Source of the DNA: Cenococcum geophilum 1.58
Taxonomy: Eukaryota; Ascomycota; Dothideomycetes; Gloniales; Gloniaceae
DNA: 64,000 nt
Direction of reading: 5' to 3'
NCBI GenBank assembly: GCA_001692895.1
Contig: KV748230.1
Coordinates: 558,001 to 622,000 of the forward strand
Under the pieces are notes generated by a model. The model saw only the letters and a program-made list of their open reading frames with translations. It was not told where the DNA came from and did no database searches. Both the position numbers and the translations under genes were made by a program. Below, in pieces: positions 36,740-46,849 of the stretch; position 1 is the first letter of the stretch, and every line of letters begins with the position of its first letter.

Positions 36740-37170
36740 CTATAAAAGCCCGTACCCTTCTATAATATAAGGAAGGGTAAAAAAATAAAATAGCTATAAA
36801 AAGGTAACTTGGTAGAGGTATATATAGGCTATTAAAAATATAGTAAAGACCTAATAGCACTATATGTTATATTAGGGGGTGTTATATTAAGGGGGGTATA
36901 TAGGAGGTGTCTATAAGGACACAATTATAGAATAGGATAGATTAATAAGAGAGATTAATCCTTAAGAAGGTAAGGCCTTTAGTATATAACCGGCAACTAT
37001 TTAAGGGGCGTCTAAGGGTTGTTTTAAAGGCAACCTAAGGTGTCCGGAATAATATCCCTTACAGTGTTGCTTTTGGGAGGGGGGGGGTAAAAGGGGTATT
37101 ACTTAGGGGGTATCCTACTAGGAACCTAATAGGATAATTAGAAAATACTAGTTTTTCATTAAAACCCTAA
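36740..37170. repeat. Copy of the 'gggaatatagcggggacc' repeat family interrupted by an LTR
   Basis: 36,803-36,911 matches 61,521-61,720 (GTAACTTGGTAGAGGTATAT...). After an LTR insertion, 37,064-37,170 matches 61,713-61,800 (GTGTTGCTTT...GGAACCTAATAG...TCATTAAAACCCTAATA). The uninterrupted 61-kb copy shows the pre-insertion state. Confidence 0.8.
36912..37063 (-). repeat. Solo LTR, minus orientation, 152 bp
   Basis: On the minus strand it begins TGTAAGGGATATTATTCCGG and ends GTGTCCTTATA (terminal CA probably changed to TA). It is flanked by GTGTC (36,907-36,911) and GTGTT (37,064-37,068), a 5-bp duplication with one transition. Same family as 31,558-31,746. Confidence 0.8.
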
Positions 37171-37320
37171 TAGGACCCTATTAGGATAATTAGGAAAATT
37201 AAAGATTCTAATAAAAGCCTATTAGAACGATTAGGAAGATTAGGAAAATTAAAATCTTACTAAAAGTCTGCTAGAAGCCTATTAAAATAATTAAAATCCT
37301 ATTAATAGGTCTCTAGGATC
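37125..37320. repeat. Degenerate short tandem repeats (CCTATTAGGATAATTAGGAAAATTAAA type)
   Basis: About five imperfect units built from CCTATTAG, GATAATTAG and GAAAATTAAA words. No coding signal. Confidence 0.6.
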
Positions 37321-37459
37321 TTAGTACCCTAACAAAATAATAATATAGTAGTTATTAACCTATTAGTTTATATATTTATAAAATGGGGTTTAAACTACTT
37401 TAACGCCTAGCTGGTTAAGAATAACCCTATATACGCTACTTTGTTAATTAGTTTTACTA

Positions 37460-38230
37460 CAGTCCCTCGTCAAAAGTGTCCGTCCGAGCGCCTTTTTTAG
37501 ACAACCCACCTTGCTAAATTACTATATAACAACCATATAATTAATTCTAAAGCTATAAAAAAATATTTTAAGTTTATATTTTATATAAAATCTAGCTATT
37601 AGACCATTTTTTAAAATTTAAAATCTATAACTCCTTTAGAAATCCCATTAATTCTTTACTAAAATCTCAAATCTATAATATATATTTTCTATTGCTAAAT
37701 ATTAAATTTATTTTTTAAAAATTTAATATCTTATAGATATTTAGGTTTACTATAACTTTTTTTATTTAAATTTTTATTTTAAAAGTGTGAAAGTTTATTA
37801 TAACCCTTTATACCCTCATTTTTTCAAATTTGTATGGGAAATTGCATTTTTTTACTCTTTTTTAAGTTTATAACCTTATAACAAATTTTAATACTTTTTA
37901 AATAAAAATTTAAGTAGAGGGAGTTTTAATAAAAGAAAATCCCTATAAGATATTAAATTTTTAAGAAATATTTTTAATATCTAGTAATAGAAAATATATA
38001 CTAAATGTAGTAAGTTTTAGTAGGAAGTTGGTAAAACCTAGAGACTTTTAATAAAGAACTATAGATTTTAAATACTAAAAAAGTATCGCAATTACTAGAT
38101 TATATATCTATAAGTAGCTTTAGATATTTTTTTAAGCTCTAGAATTAATTATGTGACTTCTATATAGTATTTTGGCAAAAAGTGTCATTTTTCGCGTGAC
38201 CTCGGGACGGACACTTTTGACGAGGGACTG
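37460..38230. mobile_element. Fold-back MITE of the TA-targeting (Tc1/mariner) type, 771 bp
   Basis: Perfect terminal inverted repeats of at least 26 bp begin CAGTCCCTCGTCAAAAGTGT at 37,460 and, reversed, end at 38,230. They are flanked by TA on both sides (37,458-37,459; 38,231-38,232). Similarity between arms continues far inward. For example, ATATATATTTTCTATTGCTA at about 37,678 pairs with the complement of 37,985-38,015, and both arms carry TTAAAAATTTAATATCTTAT. The element is therefore one large AT-rich palindrome with no ORF. The TIRs escaped decay better than the flanks. Confidence 0.88.
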
Positions 38231-38529
38231 TAGCTTAGATCTTTTATAGTAAATTATTAATTGCATCTATATAAGAAACCCCTTTAGCTTATACCTTTCT
38301 CTCTTTATATCTTATAACTGCTTAGCTAATACTAGTTATATTAGCCAAATATTTATACCTTTTAATAGTACTAATAGCTCCTAATAGCTCTTATTAGCGC
38401 TGTTAGGAGCTTTAAAAGATACTTATACGTTAGGAAAAAAATTTACCAGCATTTTTGCAGCATTTGGCAGCATTTGGCGGCCAAATGCGCATTCCGCGCA
38501 CTATAACGTGTAGCGTATAGTATTAACTT

Positions 38530-38670
38530 AGGTGCGGTATACTGCTGTACTCAATAATGCGGTGCAGCATACTGCCGCATACTGCTGTATTTAATAATGC
38601 GGTGCAGTATACTGCCGTATTTAATAATATAGTGTAGTATACTGCCGTATTTAACAATACGGTATAGCTA
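38530..38670. repeat. Type-1 end tandem repeats (about 30-35 bp units)
   Basis: Units of GCGGTRYAGYATACTGCCGTATTTAATAAT, about four copies. The same array is expanded to about twelve copies of 30 bp at 59,925-60,290 in inverted orientation. Confidence 0.75.
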
Positions 38671-38850
38671 ATTACGCATTTTACACTTAATGCCCTCCTC
38701 GCGCATTCTATATATAATGCCCTTCTTACACATTCTATATATCTTACTCACTTTAAGCAATAAATATTGCTCTTTTTACGCAGTTAGTGTAAAATAAATT
38801 ATATTATTTTAGATAATTTAATTTAATATAGCGACGGTTCTTTTTTACCT

Positions 38851-39060
38851 ACCTACCTACCTGCCTACCTGCCTGCCTACTTACCTACCTACCTACTTAC
38901 CTACCTGCCTACCTACCTACCTACCTACCTACCTACCTACCTGCCTATCTACCTGCTTACCTACCTGCCTGCCTACCTACCTGTTTATACCTACCTATCT
39001 ATACCTACCTATCTATACCTACCTGTCTATACCTACCTATTTATATCTACGTGTCTATGC
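38851..39060. repeat. (CCTA)n / (CCTG)n microsatellite
   Basis: Nearly continuous CCTA/CCTG/CTTA tetramers to about 38,990, grading into CTACCTATCTATAC-type units. A degraded counterpart is at about 60,530-60,670. Confidence 0.9.
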
Positions 39061-39119
39061 CTACGTATCTATGCTACCTTAATTCAATCAATTAATAGAA
39101 TTATTTACAGTGTTCGCTG

Positions 39120-39235
39120 GCTGGTCGTCTAAACGGTTGTCGTCTAGCCCTAGCAGCGGTCGTCTAGCTCTAGCGACGGTCGTCTAGTTCTAGCGACGGT
39201 TATCTAGTTCTAGCGACAGTCCTCTACTAGCTGCC
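39120..39235. repeat. 20-bp tandem repeat GGTCGTCTAGTTCTAGCGAC
   Basis: About five copies. Related blocks stand at 60,960-61,075 and 61,365-61,450, always upstream of the same leader. Confidence 0.8.
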
Positions 39236-39309
39236 GTTCTGGTGCCTTCCTAGGTAGGGAGGATGTAAGAAAGGAAGAATGGGTAAAAAATAAGGTGGCT
39301 ATATAGGGG

Positions 39310-40056
39310 TATACTTGGCAGAGGCACGTGTAGAGGCTATTGGGAATATAGCGGGGACCCAATACGGAGCTTCGTGTAGAGCCTCCGTACGTAGAGCTTT
39401 GTGTAGAGCCTCTATACGCAGAGCTTCGCGTAGAGCCTTGTGCAGAGCCTCTGTACGTAGAGCTTTATATAGAGCCTTATATAGAGCCTCGTGCAGAGCT
39501 TTATGTAAGAGCTTTGTATAGAGCTTTATATAGAGCTTTGTATAGAGCTTTGTGCAGAGCTTTATACAGAGCTTCGTGCAGAGCTTTGTGCAGAGCTTCG
39601 TGCAGAGCTTTGTGCAGAGCTTCGTGTAGAGCTTCGTGCAGAGCTTCGTGCAGAGCTTTATGCAGAGCTTCGTGTAGAACTTCGTATAGAACTTCGTGCA
39701 GAACTTCGTGCAGAACTTCGTGCAGAGCTTTATATAGAACTTCGTGCAGAGCTTCGTGTAGAACTTCGTGTAGAGCTTCGTGTAGAACTTCGTGTAGAGC
39801 TTTGTATAGAACTTCGTGCAGAGCTTTGTGTAGAACTTCGTATAGAACTTCGTATAGAGCTTTATATAGAACTTTGTGCAGAGCTTTATATAGAGCTTCG
39901 TATAGAGCTTTATATAGAGCTTTATATAGAACTTTGTACAGAGCTTTATATAGAACTTTGTATAGAGTTTTATATAGAGCTTCGTGCGGAGCTTCGTGCG
40001 GAACTTCGTGTGGAACTTTATATAGAACTTTATATAGAACTTTATACGGAGGCATT
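39310..40056. repeat. Leader plus 12-bp minisatellite (about 57 units)
   Basis: The leader ATACTTGGCAGAGGCACGTG...GGGAATATAGCGGGGACC (39,310-39,362) is followed by units such as TGCAGAGCTTCG and TATAGAGCTTTA. Both strands stay open for over 180 codons simply because the unit is a 12-mer lacking stops: RALYRASC-type on plus, KALYEVLH-type on minus. The unit composition is less TpA-rich than the flanks. Confidence 0.88.
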
Positions 40057-40057
40057 T

Positions 40058-40245
40058 TCTAGCATTTAGCAGCTAAATGCTAATACTTAATTATAAATGC
40101 GGTATTTAGCGGCTAAATGCTAGTACTTAGTAATAAATGCTGCATTTAGCTACTAAATGCTAATACTTAATTATAAATGCGGCCTTTAGCGGCTAAATGC
40201 TAGTACTTAGTAATAAATGCCGCATTTAGCTGCTAAATGCTAGGG
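40058..40245. repeat. Type-2 end palindromic tandem repeats, short copy
   Basis: Five units each with a GCATTTAGCNGCTAAATGC hairpin separated by TAGTACTTAGTAATAA-type spacers. Confidence 0.8.
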
Positions 40246-40557
40246 AATGCTAGAAATGCTAGGAAATGCTAAAATGGCAGAAAAGTAAAATTAGATGCTG
40301 GTAAATTTTTTCCTAACGTATTTAGTATTCTATTAGAAACCTTTAGGACCTCTAAAACCTCTAGGGCTATTAGGACTATTAAGACTATTAAAATAATAAT
40401 AAAAATTATAGATTTAAAAATAAAGCATATTAATACTTTAGTATTTATAGCTAGGTAAAAAATATATAATCTAAATAATCTAAAATAATCTTTCCTGCCT
40501 ACTACCTACGTCAGGAAAAAATTTACTAGCATTTAATTTTACTTTTCTGCCATTTTA

Positions 40558-40735
40558 GCATTTTTTAGCATTTCTAGCATTTCCTAGCATTTAGCTGCTA
40601 AATGCCGCATTCAGAATCAAGTGTTAGCATTTAGCTGCTAAATGCTGCAATTAGAATTAAGTATTAGCATTTAGCTACTAAATGCCGCATTTATAATTAA
40701 GTGTTAGTATTTAGCTACTAAGTGCTAACTATAAG
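40558..40735. repeat. Type-2 end palindromic tandem repeats, giant copy
   Basis: Four units with GCATTTAGCTGCTAAATGC hairpins, inverted relative to 40,058-40,245. Confidence 0.8.
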
Positions 40736-40985
40736 ATTACTAAGCATATATAAAAGTATAATTTTTATAATTTTTATATTTTATATACACTTTATTAATA
40801 TTACTAAGCATATATAAATATATAATTTTTATAAATTTAATATTTTATATACGCTTTATTAATATTACTAAGCATATAAAAATATATAATTTTTATAAAT
40901 TTAATATTATTAATAAAAANTTNATATTTTATATTTTATATATATTTTATTAATATTAGTAAGTATANGGGGNNGGGNNGNATTA
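40736..40985. repeat. About 62-bp AT-rich tandem repeat with ambiguous bases
   Basis: Three to four copies of ATTACTAAGCATATATAAA... TATATACGCTTTATTAAT-type units, with N calls at 40,920-40,981. Confidence 0.75.
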
Positions 40986-41199
40986 TAAAAAAATTTACTA
41001 GTATCTTAAATTAGGTTTATGCTAATTAAGTAATTTTAGTATTTAGCCGCATTTAGTTGTATTTTGCGGCTATATACTACACCGCTAATAATAATACTAT
41101 AATTTGCGGCTAAACGCCGCCTTAATAATAAAAGTGCTATAAGCTGCAGCTTAATGCTCTCTTAGAAATAATAATACTAGAAATATTTTAGTTAACTAA

Positions 41200-44100
41200 G
41201 TTTACTATATACGCTACGCTACTACCTATAAGTTACTAGAAGATACGTCCCTTAGCCCACGTATACGCCACTATATAATTATAATAGGTTTCGCTATATA
41301 GCGGCTATATATAGTATTCGGAACTATCTATAGTTATATTATACTCTTATAATCGTTACCAGCATTAGATAGTCTTAGTGTCTTCCTTTTTACCTTAGCC
41401 TACTTTTAAGCTCGAATCGGCCTTCTCCTTATACACCAACTTATACAGTAATAACGTAAATTTAGTTAACTTTAATATTCTTTACTTAATACTCGACTTC
41501 TAATTAGCTATAATAGTACTATAGTAGACGGGCTTAGTCTATCCTTATTAATCTATTTAAGTAAACAGTTACTTTACCTCTAAGAGCTTATGGCTTAGCT
41601 TAACTATAATAGTGTAATTTACGCGCTATAGGTTAATAGACAGCCTAATTAATATAAAGGTATAAAGTAGGATCTACTTAGAGTTATTAGTATTAAAGGT
41701 TTACCTAGCCTCGGCCTTTTTAATATTAGATATGCCGGCTATATAGTGGAGTACCTTATCTTTACTATATTCTTTATATAGCCTATTAAACTAATAAGCT
41801 AGTGTAAGAGGTAAGCAAGTAGTAATAATAATCTTACATACTAAACCATTTGTTCGTTTTTTAATATAAACGTAATTATAGATTTTTTTAGCTTAAAAGA
41901 ACTTTACATTCTATTGAAAATAGTGGTTAAGTATATTAGTAAACTCCTTACTAAGTGGGTTAGTAGTCTACTTAGCGATAATTGGGTCCTTAAGTATGCA
42001 ACTCTAAGTTTTTAGGCGTTTATTATTAGACTCGTTAGACTTATTAGACTTAATTATAATAGGGGTATACTGGTCCTAGTATTAGATAACCTAGGCTACA
42101 CTTACTGCCGTTTTCGCGTTAGTGTATAACTCGGCTTGGGTAAGTTTTAGTATTTCGGGTTTAGTATTTAAATCGCTGCTATCTTCCTCCTATATAGCTA
42201 GAAGTTCCTTATATCGGCGCCTCTACTCTATTCTTACTTAGTCCTCTATAGCTATAATTATAGCCGCCTTAGTATTATTAGGGTCGGCCTATAACGTAAC
42301 TAATTTAAGACAGCTATTCTTTAGGATAAGCTTTTACTGGTTAAACTAGAGTGTTAACTCCCCTCTATATATCTAAAACATTAGAATAACTATGCGGAAA
42401 AATATAGCTAGTTCACCGAATTTCCTATCTACTATTGCTCTGGCTAGGTTAGTCTTTATATCCTTATAGAGACGGTTAAATTTTTTCTTCTTTAGCTAGA
42501 TGTTTTCTTCTTTAAGCTTAAGTAGTACTTTAAACTCCGTTCCCTTTAGCTTATTAGCTTCTTCCTACTTTAGCCTCTTTAATCCTACTATAATAAACCG
42601 TATTAGTTACATTAGGTTTCCGTTATTAGGCGTGCTAGATATACCCTATATAGTAGGGCTATAATTATATATAATACGGTACTTCTTAACCATATCCTTA
42701 ATAAACGATATTAAGACTCTACCGGTTGCGTCTAGGTGGCATTTATCCTAAAGGATATGCCTAACCTATATTGCACTCTTTAATTTCTAATACGTTCTAG
42801 GGGATTAGCTATTTAGATATTTCTATATATTAGTTTATATGGTAATAAACCCGCGTATTAGTTATATAGTAATATAATTTCGCGTAGTAATTAGAAGGAA
42901 TTAGGTTAAGTATTTTAGCGCTAATAGTTCCGTTATATTAGGGGCAGGGCTATAATTATTCTTAAACCTAGCTTTACCCTATAGGTGTAATAGGAGAGCC
43001 TTACTAACTAGATATATATCATTATTATTCTCCTATTATTCCTTATTAGTCTACTTAAGAGCCTTACGGATTTACGGCTATTTATCCTTTTTTAGTTTAC
43101 TAAATATCTTAACTTTATTATAGCTAGGGGTAAGAATTGTAATCTAGGGTAGGTTGGGGCGCTTTATAATCGCGCCATCTTATAACATTGCACTTACGTC
43201 CTTTAGGAATCCTAGTAGGCCCGAGGTTGGCGTAAAAACGACTAAGCAGCCTCGCTGTAGGTCTATAGGGTATAGCTTCTTAGGGTTGTCTTCGCAGTAG
43301 TATATAATTGGCTGCTTTACTACCTATAGGCATTTTAAATCCGGTAGATGTATTTTAGGTAGGTAGTAGGTCATATCCCTAGCAGCTTAGGCCTCTTAAA
43401 CGTTTATTACGTTCTAATAATAAAAGTAGTTCATTAGCTATTAAGTAATTATTTATATAGTCTTGCCCGCGCTAGGTTTGTCTGTACAAATACTGCCTCC
43501 TTTAATTATCCTCTTTTACTTAAATATCTAAGCTATATATACCACTTAGTATAGGCTAAATTTAAAGCCTAATGCAAGGCCCTAATTAGGGAGTTCAATT
43601 AGGGCGGTTTTAGAAAGTGCTTTTAATAAGACAAGTAGGAAATACTCTAAAGTAAGTAGAAGATCCGCCTCCGTTACGTACGCTAGTACGCTATTTAGGT
43701 TATCCTTCCCGGCCTTATAGAGCTAGGCTAAGAAAGTTTACTAGTTAAGTTCTTCCTCTACGTCTATATCTTAGTTATTATTATTAACTAAATTCTTATC
43801 TTAGTTGCTATTATTAACCAAATCCTTATCTTTATCTCCACTCTCTATATCCTTAGAGTTAGTATAATATAGGAACTAATTATCGTATCCACCGGTATAT
43901 TACGGCAATTTGCTGTCCTCTATAGTAATATCTTAAGGGATATTAATAGTTGGTAATGCAGTAATAGGGTCGTCTATTATATTATCAGGCTAGTATATAC
44001 CTTTAGGTTTGGTAATAAATTGCGGCGATTTACCGTTATCTGCGGCAATTTCTCTAGTACCGCTATTACTCGCTAATATAGGCTTATAGGTAGATAGGTT

Positions 44101-45372
44101 ACGTCTTCCCTTTACTAATTACCTTCTACGCATAACTGGCTCGTTATTACTGTTTTCTATAAAGGTACTTACCGCTAATTTTACTTAAGGGCGTTTCCTA
44201 CTTCTATTTAGGTTGGCCTTGCGACTATTTAACTTTTCGGGCGCGGCCGGCTCGCTTTTATTATTCTCCGCTAGGGCACTTATTGCCAATCTTAGTTAAG
44301 GCCACTTATTATATCTGCCCGATTTAGTCTTACTATTATTTAATTTCTTATATCTAATAGGCTCACCCTTACTATCTTTATTAGAGCTATATACTACTAA
44401 TTTTAAATAACTTTACTTCTTACCTTCTTTTAATTTACTCTTACCGCTAACCTTATACGGCGTTAGGACTTACTAGCTGTTTTTTACGCTGCGTCTATTA
44501 CGTCTAGGCGCCTTAGATTTAATAGCTAGCGGTATATTATTAGTGGCAGCGACTTAGGAGTTTAAGCTAGGAGGTAAGAGTAATGCTATAAGCACGGCCT
44601 CCTTTATGCCATTTCGCGCTATTTTGCTAAGAGCTGTAATAAGTGTACCTTCTAACTATATTGTAAGGTTTTTATATCTCCACAGCGATATATAGATATT
44701 CTTTTTAGGCGGACTGTTAATGTTAAGCTCTATATAGGCTCGTAGTTCCTCCTATAGCTTACCTAGAGCTATATATAGGTTTCTACTTATTAGATATAAG
44801 ACTTAGACTACCCTAACTATTAACCTACCCGTTAAGCCTATAAATTAGATTTTAATCTCAATATCTTCTATATTAATTACGTTGCTTACCACTAGGGTTA
44901 CTAGCTAAGGCGAAGGGATACCGTGTAGTAGGGTTATAGTAATATCTATAGGCTATATCGCATATAGCAGCTAAGGTGGCGTTATCTCATCTTATGCTTT
45001 GGTTTTTAGGGGTAATATATATTTACGCAGAGCATGCCCACTCTTAGAGGTACTTAGTACCCTCCTTACGCGATTAGAACGAGCACTTCTTATAATTTTT
45101 AGGATTATCTATAGTTTCTAATCCGGTAAAGCATTAGTAAATTGCAAGAGTTACTTATAAAACTCCTTAATATACCCTTCTTTTATTATTATAGAGTTGC
45201 CGCGATATATTACGTACTTAGGCTTAACTTTAATCGCGATATCTTTAACCTTCTCTTTTAGTCTATTGTAGTTTTTAATGCTTATTCTAAAGCCTTAGGC
45301 AATATCTATATCTTTAGTCGGCTTTAGGTTCGCCTTATACTACGCGTCTAGCTTTGCCTATAGTTGCGTCAT
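41200..45372 (-). pseudogene. SNF2-like ATPase/helicase, RIP-degraded
   Basis: The minus frame starts MTQLQAKLDAQYKANLKPT at 45,372. Near 43,505-43,460 it reads RIIKGGSICTDKPSAGKT, matching the SNF2 motif I pattern KGG(I/L)xxDxxGxGKT, and is followed about 75 residues later by RGCLVVFTPTSGLLGFLKD. Near 41,850-41,700 the C-terminal helicase lobe reads KIIITTCLPLTLAY*FNRLY and KDKVLHYIAGISN. Near 41,650-41,590 it reads LSINL*RVNYTII (motif V-like), and near 41,570-41,530 F T*ID**G*TKPV, the place of the R.NR.GQT motif VI. Fungal SNF2 proteins remodel chromatin or nucleic acids using ATP; here stops and changed residues make it inactive. The N-terminal ~400 residues are not recognised. Confidence 0.65.
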
Positions 45373-45843
45373 TATTAAGTTGCTTATTTGGTTAGGTACG
45401 TGCAATATTACGGCATATATTAAGTAAAAGGTAACTATTAAAGTAAAAGGGCTTTATACGGTAGCTGGCTAGCGCTATATTAGTATAACTTTAGTATTAG
45501 ACGTAGTTAGAGGTTAGTTATAGAAGAGATAGAAGGTAGAGTAAGTAAAGTTAATTAAGAAGAGGTAAAGAGGTAGATCTTGTAATTACCCGCACGTGCC
45601 CATATAGAGGTAAAATTGGCTATAATTTACTACTACTAGTTAAAGTAAATACGGCTAGACTTGGTACTATATAGTTAAATAAGGGTATAATTATATAACT
45701 TATAGGGACTACCTTACCTAGCCTGTTTAGGGCTAGGTGGTAGTTTAGTACCGCTAAACTCTTATAGTTTTTAATATAAGCGATTTATTAAGTGCCTGTA
45801 AAGGGGTAACTAATTATTATAGCATAGTAGACTATAGAAGGTT

Positions 45844-46169
45844 ATAGGCGTTACTATATTTCTTATTATTATATGGAGTTAGTATATATGCGCGCCGCTA
45901 GAGTTAGAGGGCTAGCCTGCGTTTATATATGCAGGCTCTATCGCTATAAAGTATTTGCTATATAATAGGTAGTATTTTTAGTAGATAGTAACGTATTGCA
46001 CTTATTATAGGCGTTACTATATTTCTTATTATTGTATAAAGTCGGTAGATATACGCGCTACTAAAGTTAGAGGGCTAGCCTACGTTTATATATACGGACT
46101 CTATTACTGCGAAGTGCTTAGTATATAATAGGTAGTACTTCTAGTAAATAGTAACGTATTACACTTACT
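45844..46169. repeat. Tandem duplication, two units of 163 bp
   Basis: ATAGGCGTTACTATATTTCT begins at 45,844 and again at 46,007. Both contain GAGGGCTAGCCTRCGTTTAT and end CTTATT/CTTACTT. Located between the divergent SNF2-like and SF1-like coding blocks, in the position of a shared promoter region. Confidence 0.8.
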
Positions 46170-46849
46170 TTATAATTGCTAGTGTTATTATTATACTGTA
46201 TAGCACTTAAGGGCCTACTAAATAAGTTTATCCGGAATAATAATTATCTAGTATATAGGATTTACGTCTGTGTATAAATATCTAGTGCTTATTTAAACGC
46301 ATATCTACCGCAAAAGGTAGTAGGAGGTTTTATATCTTATATTATAAGTTTATATAATTAATGGCATTTTATAGCATTTTGCGGCATTTTAGGGTATTTT
46401 AGGATAGTAGATATATTATATATACTAGTATCCAGCCGCTTAGCAACGTTAACTTATCTTACTATTTATCTATTTAGTATTATATAAGAGGTTAGTATTC
46501 TACTATAGTATTTATTATATTAAAGTCTCTTAAATTTAATATCTTTATTTTAGATCTGTCTAAAACTATATATAGTTTTATAATATCCCGCTCCCTACCT
46601 AGTACTCTAGTAAGAGATTATTTAGTTAATAATGCCTTTTCTCTTACTAATTAAGGGAGGAAAAGACTTATACTTTCTAGTAGTGGTAGGCTATACTTAT
46701 TAGTAATATTTTTAACGGATTATAGTGTTTAAGTTTCCGTTTACCTATAATGTAATTAGCCTGCCTATAGTAAAGTGCTTTTGCTTTACTACTCGCTTCT
46801 CTTTTCCCTTACCCTTCTATATATTTATATACTCGCATTATAAACTATA

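Larger units (their letters stand above)
38428..40318 (+). mobile_element. Short non-autonomous copy of the giant-element family, 1,891 bp
   Basis: The left end CGTTAGGAAAAAAATTTACC and right end (read inward) CGTTAGGAAAAAATTTACCA are flanked by TA on both sides. Beyond the ~25-bp terminus the two ends differ. The left end (to about 38,815) matches the right end of the 19.9-kb element at 60,394 read leftward, and the right end (40,058-40,318) matches that element's left end at 40,509 read rightward. It is therefore the same family in opposite orientation, with its centre replaced by repeat-family sequence and minisatellite. No transposase is present. Confidence 0.75.

Noticed and set aside
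39501-40062. Two long overlapping frames on opposite strands (over 180 codons each)
   Set aside because: Both are translations of a 12-bp minisatellite without stops; periodicity is exact and no start context or domain is present.
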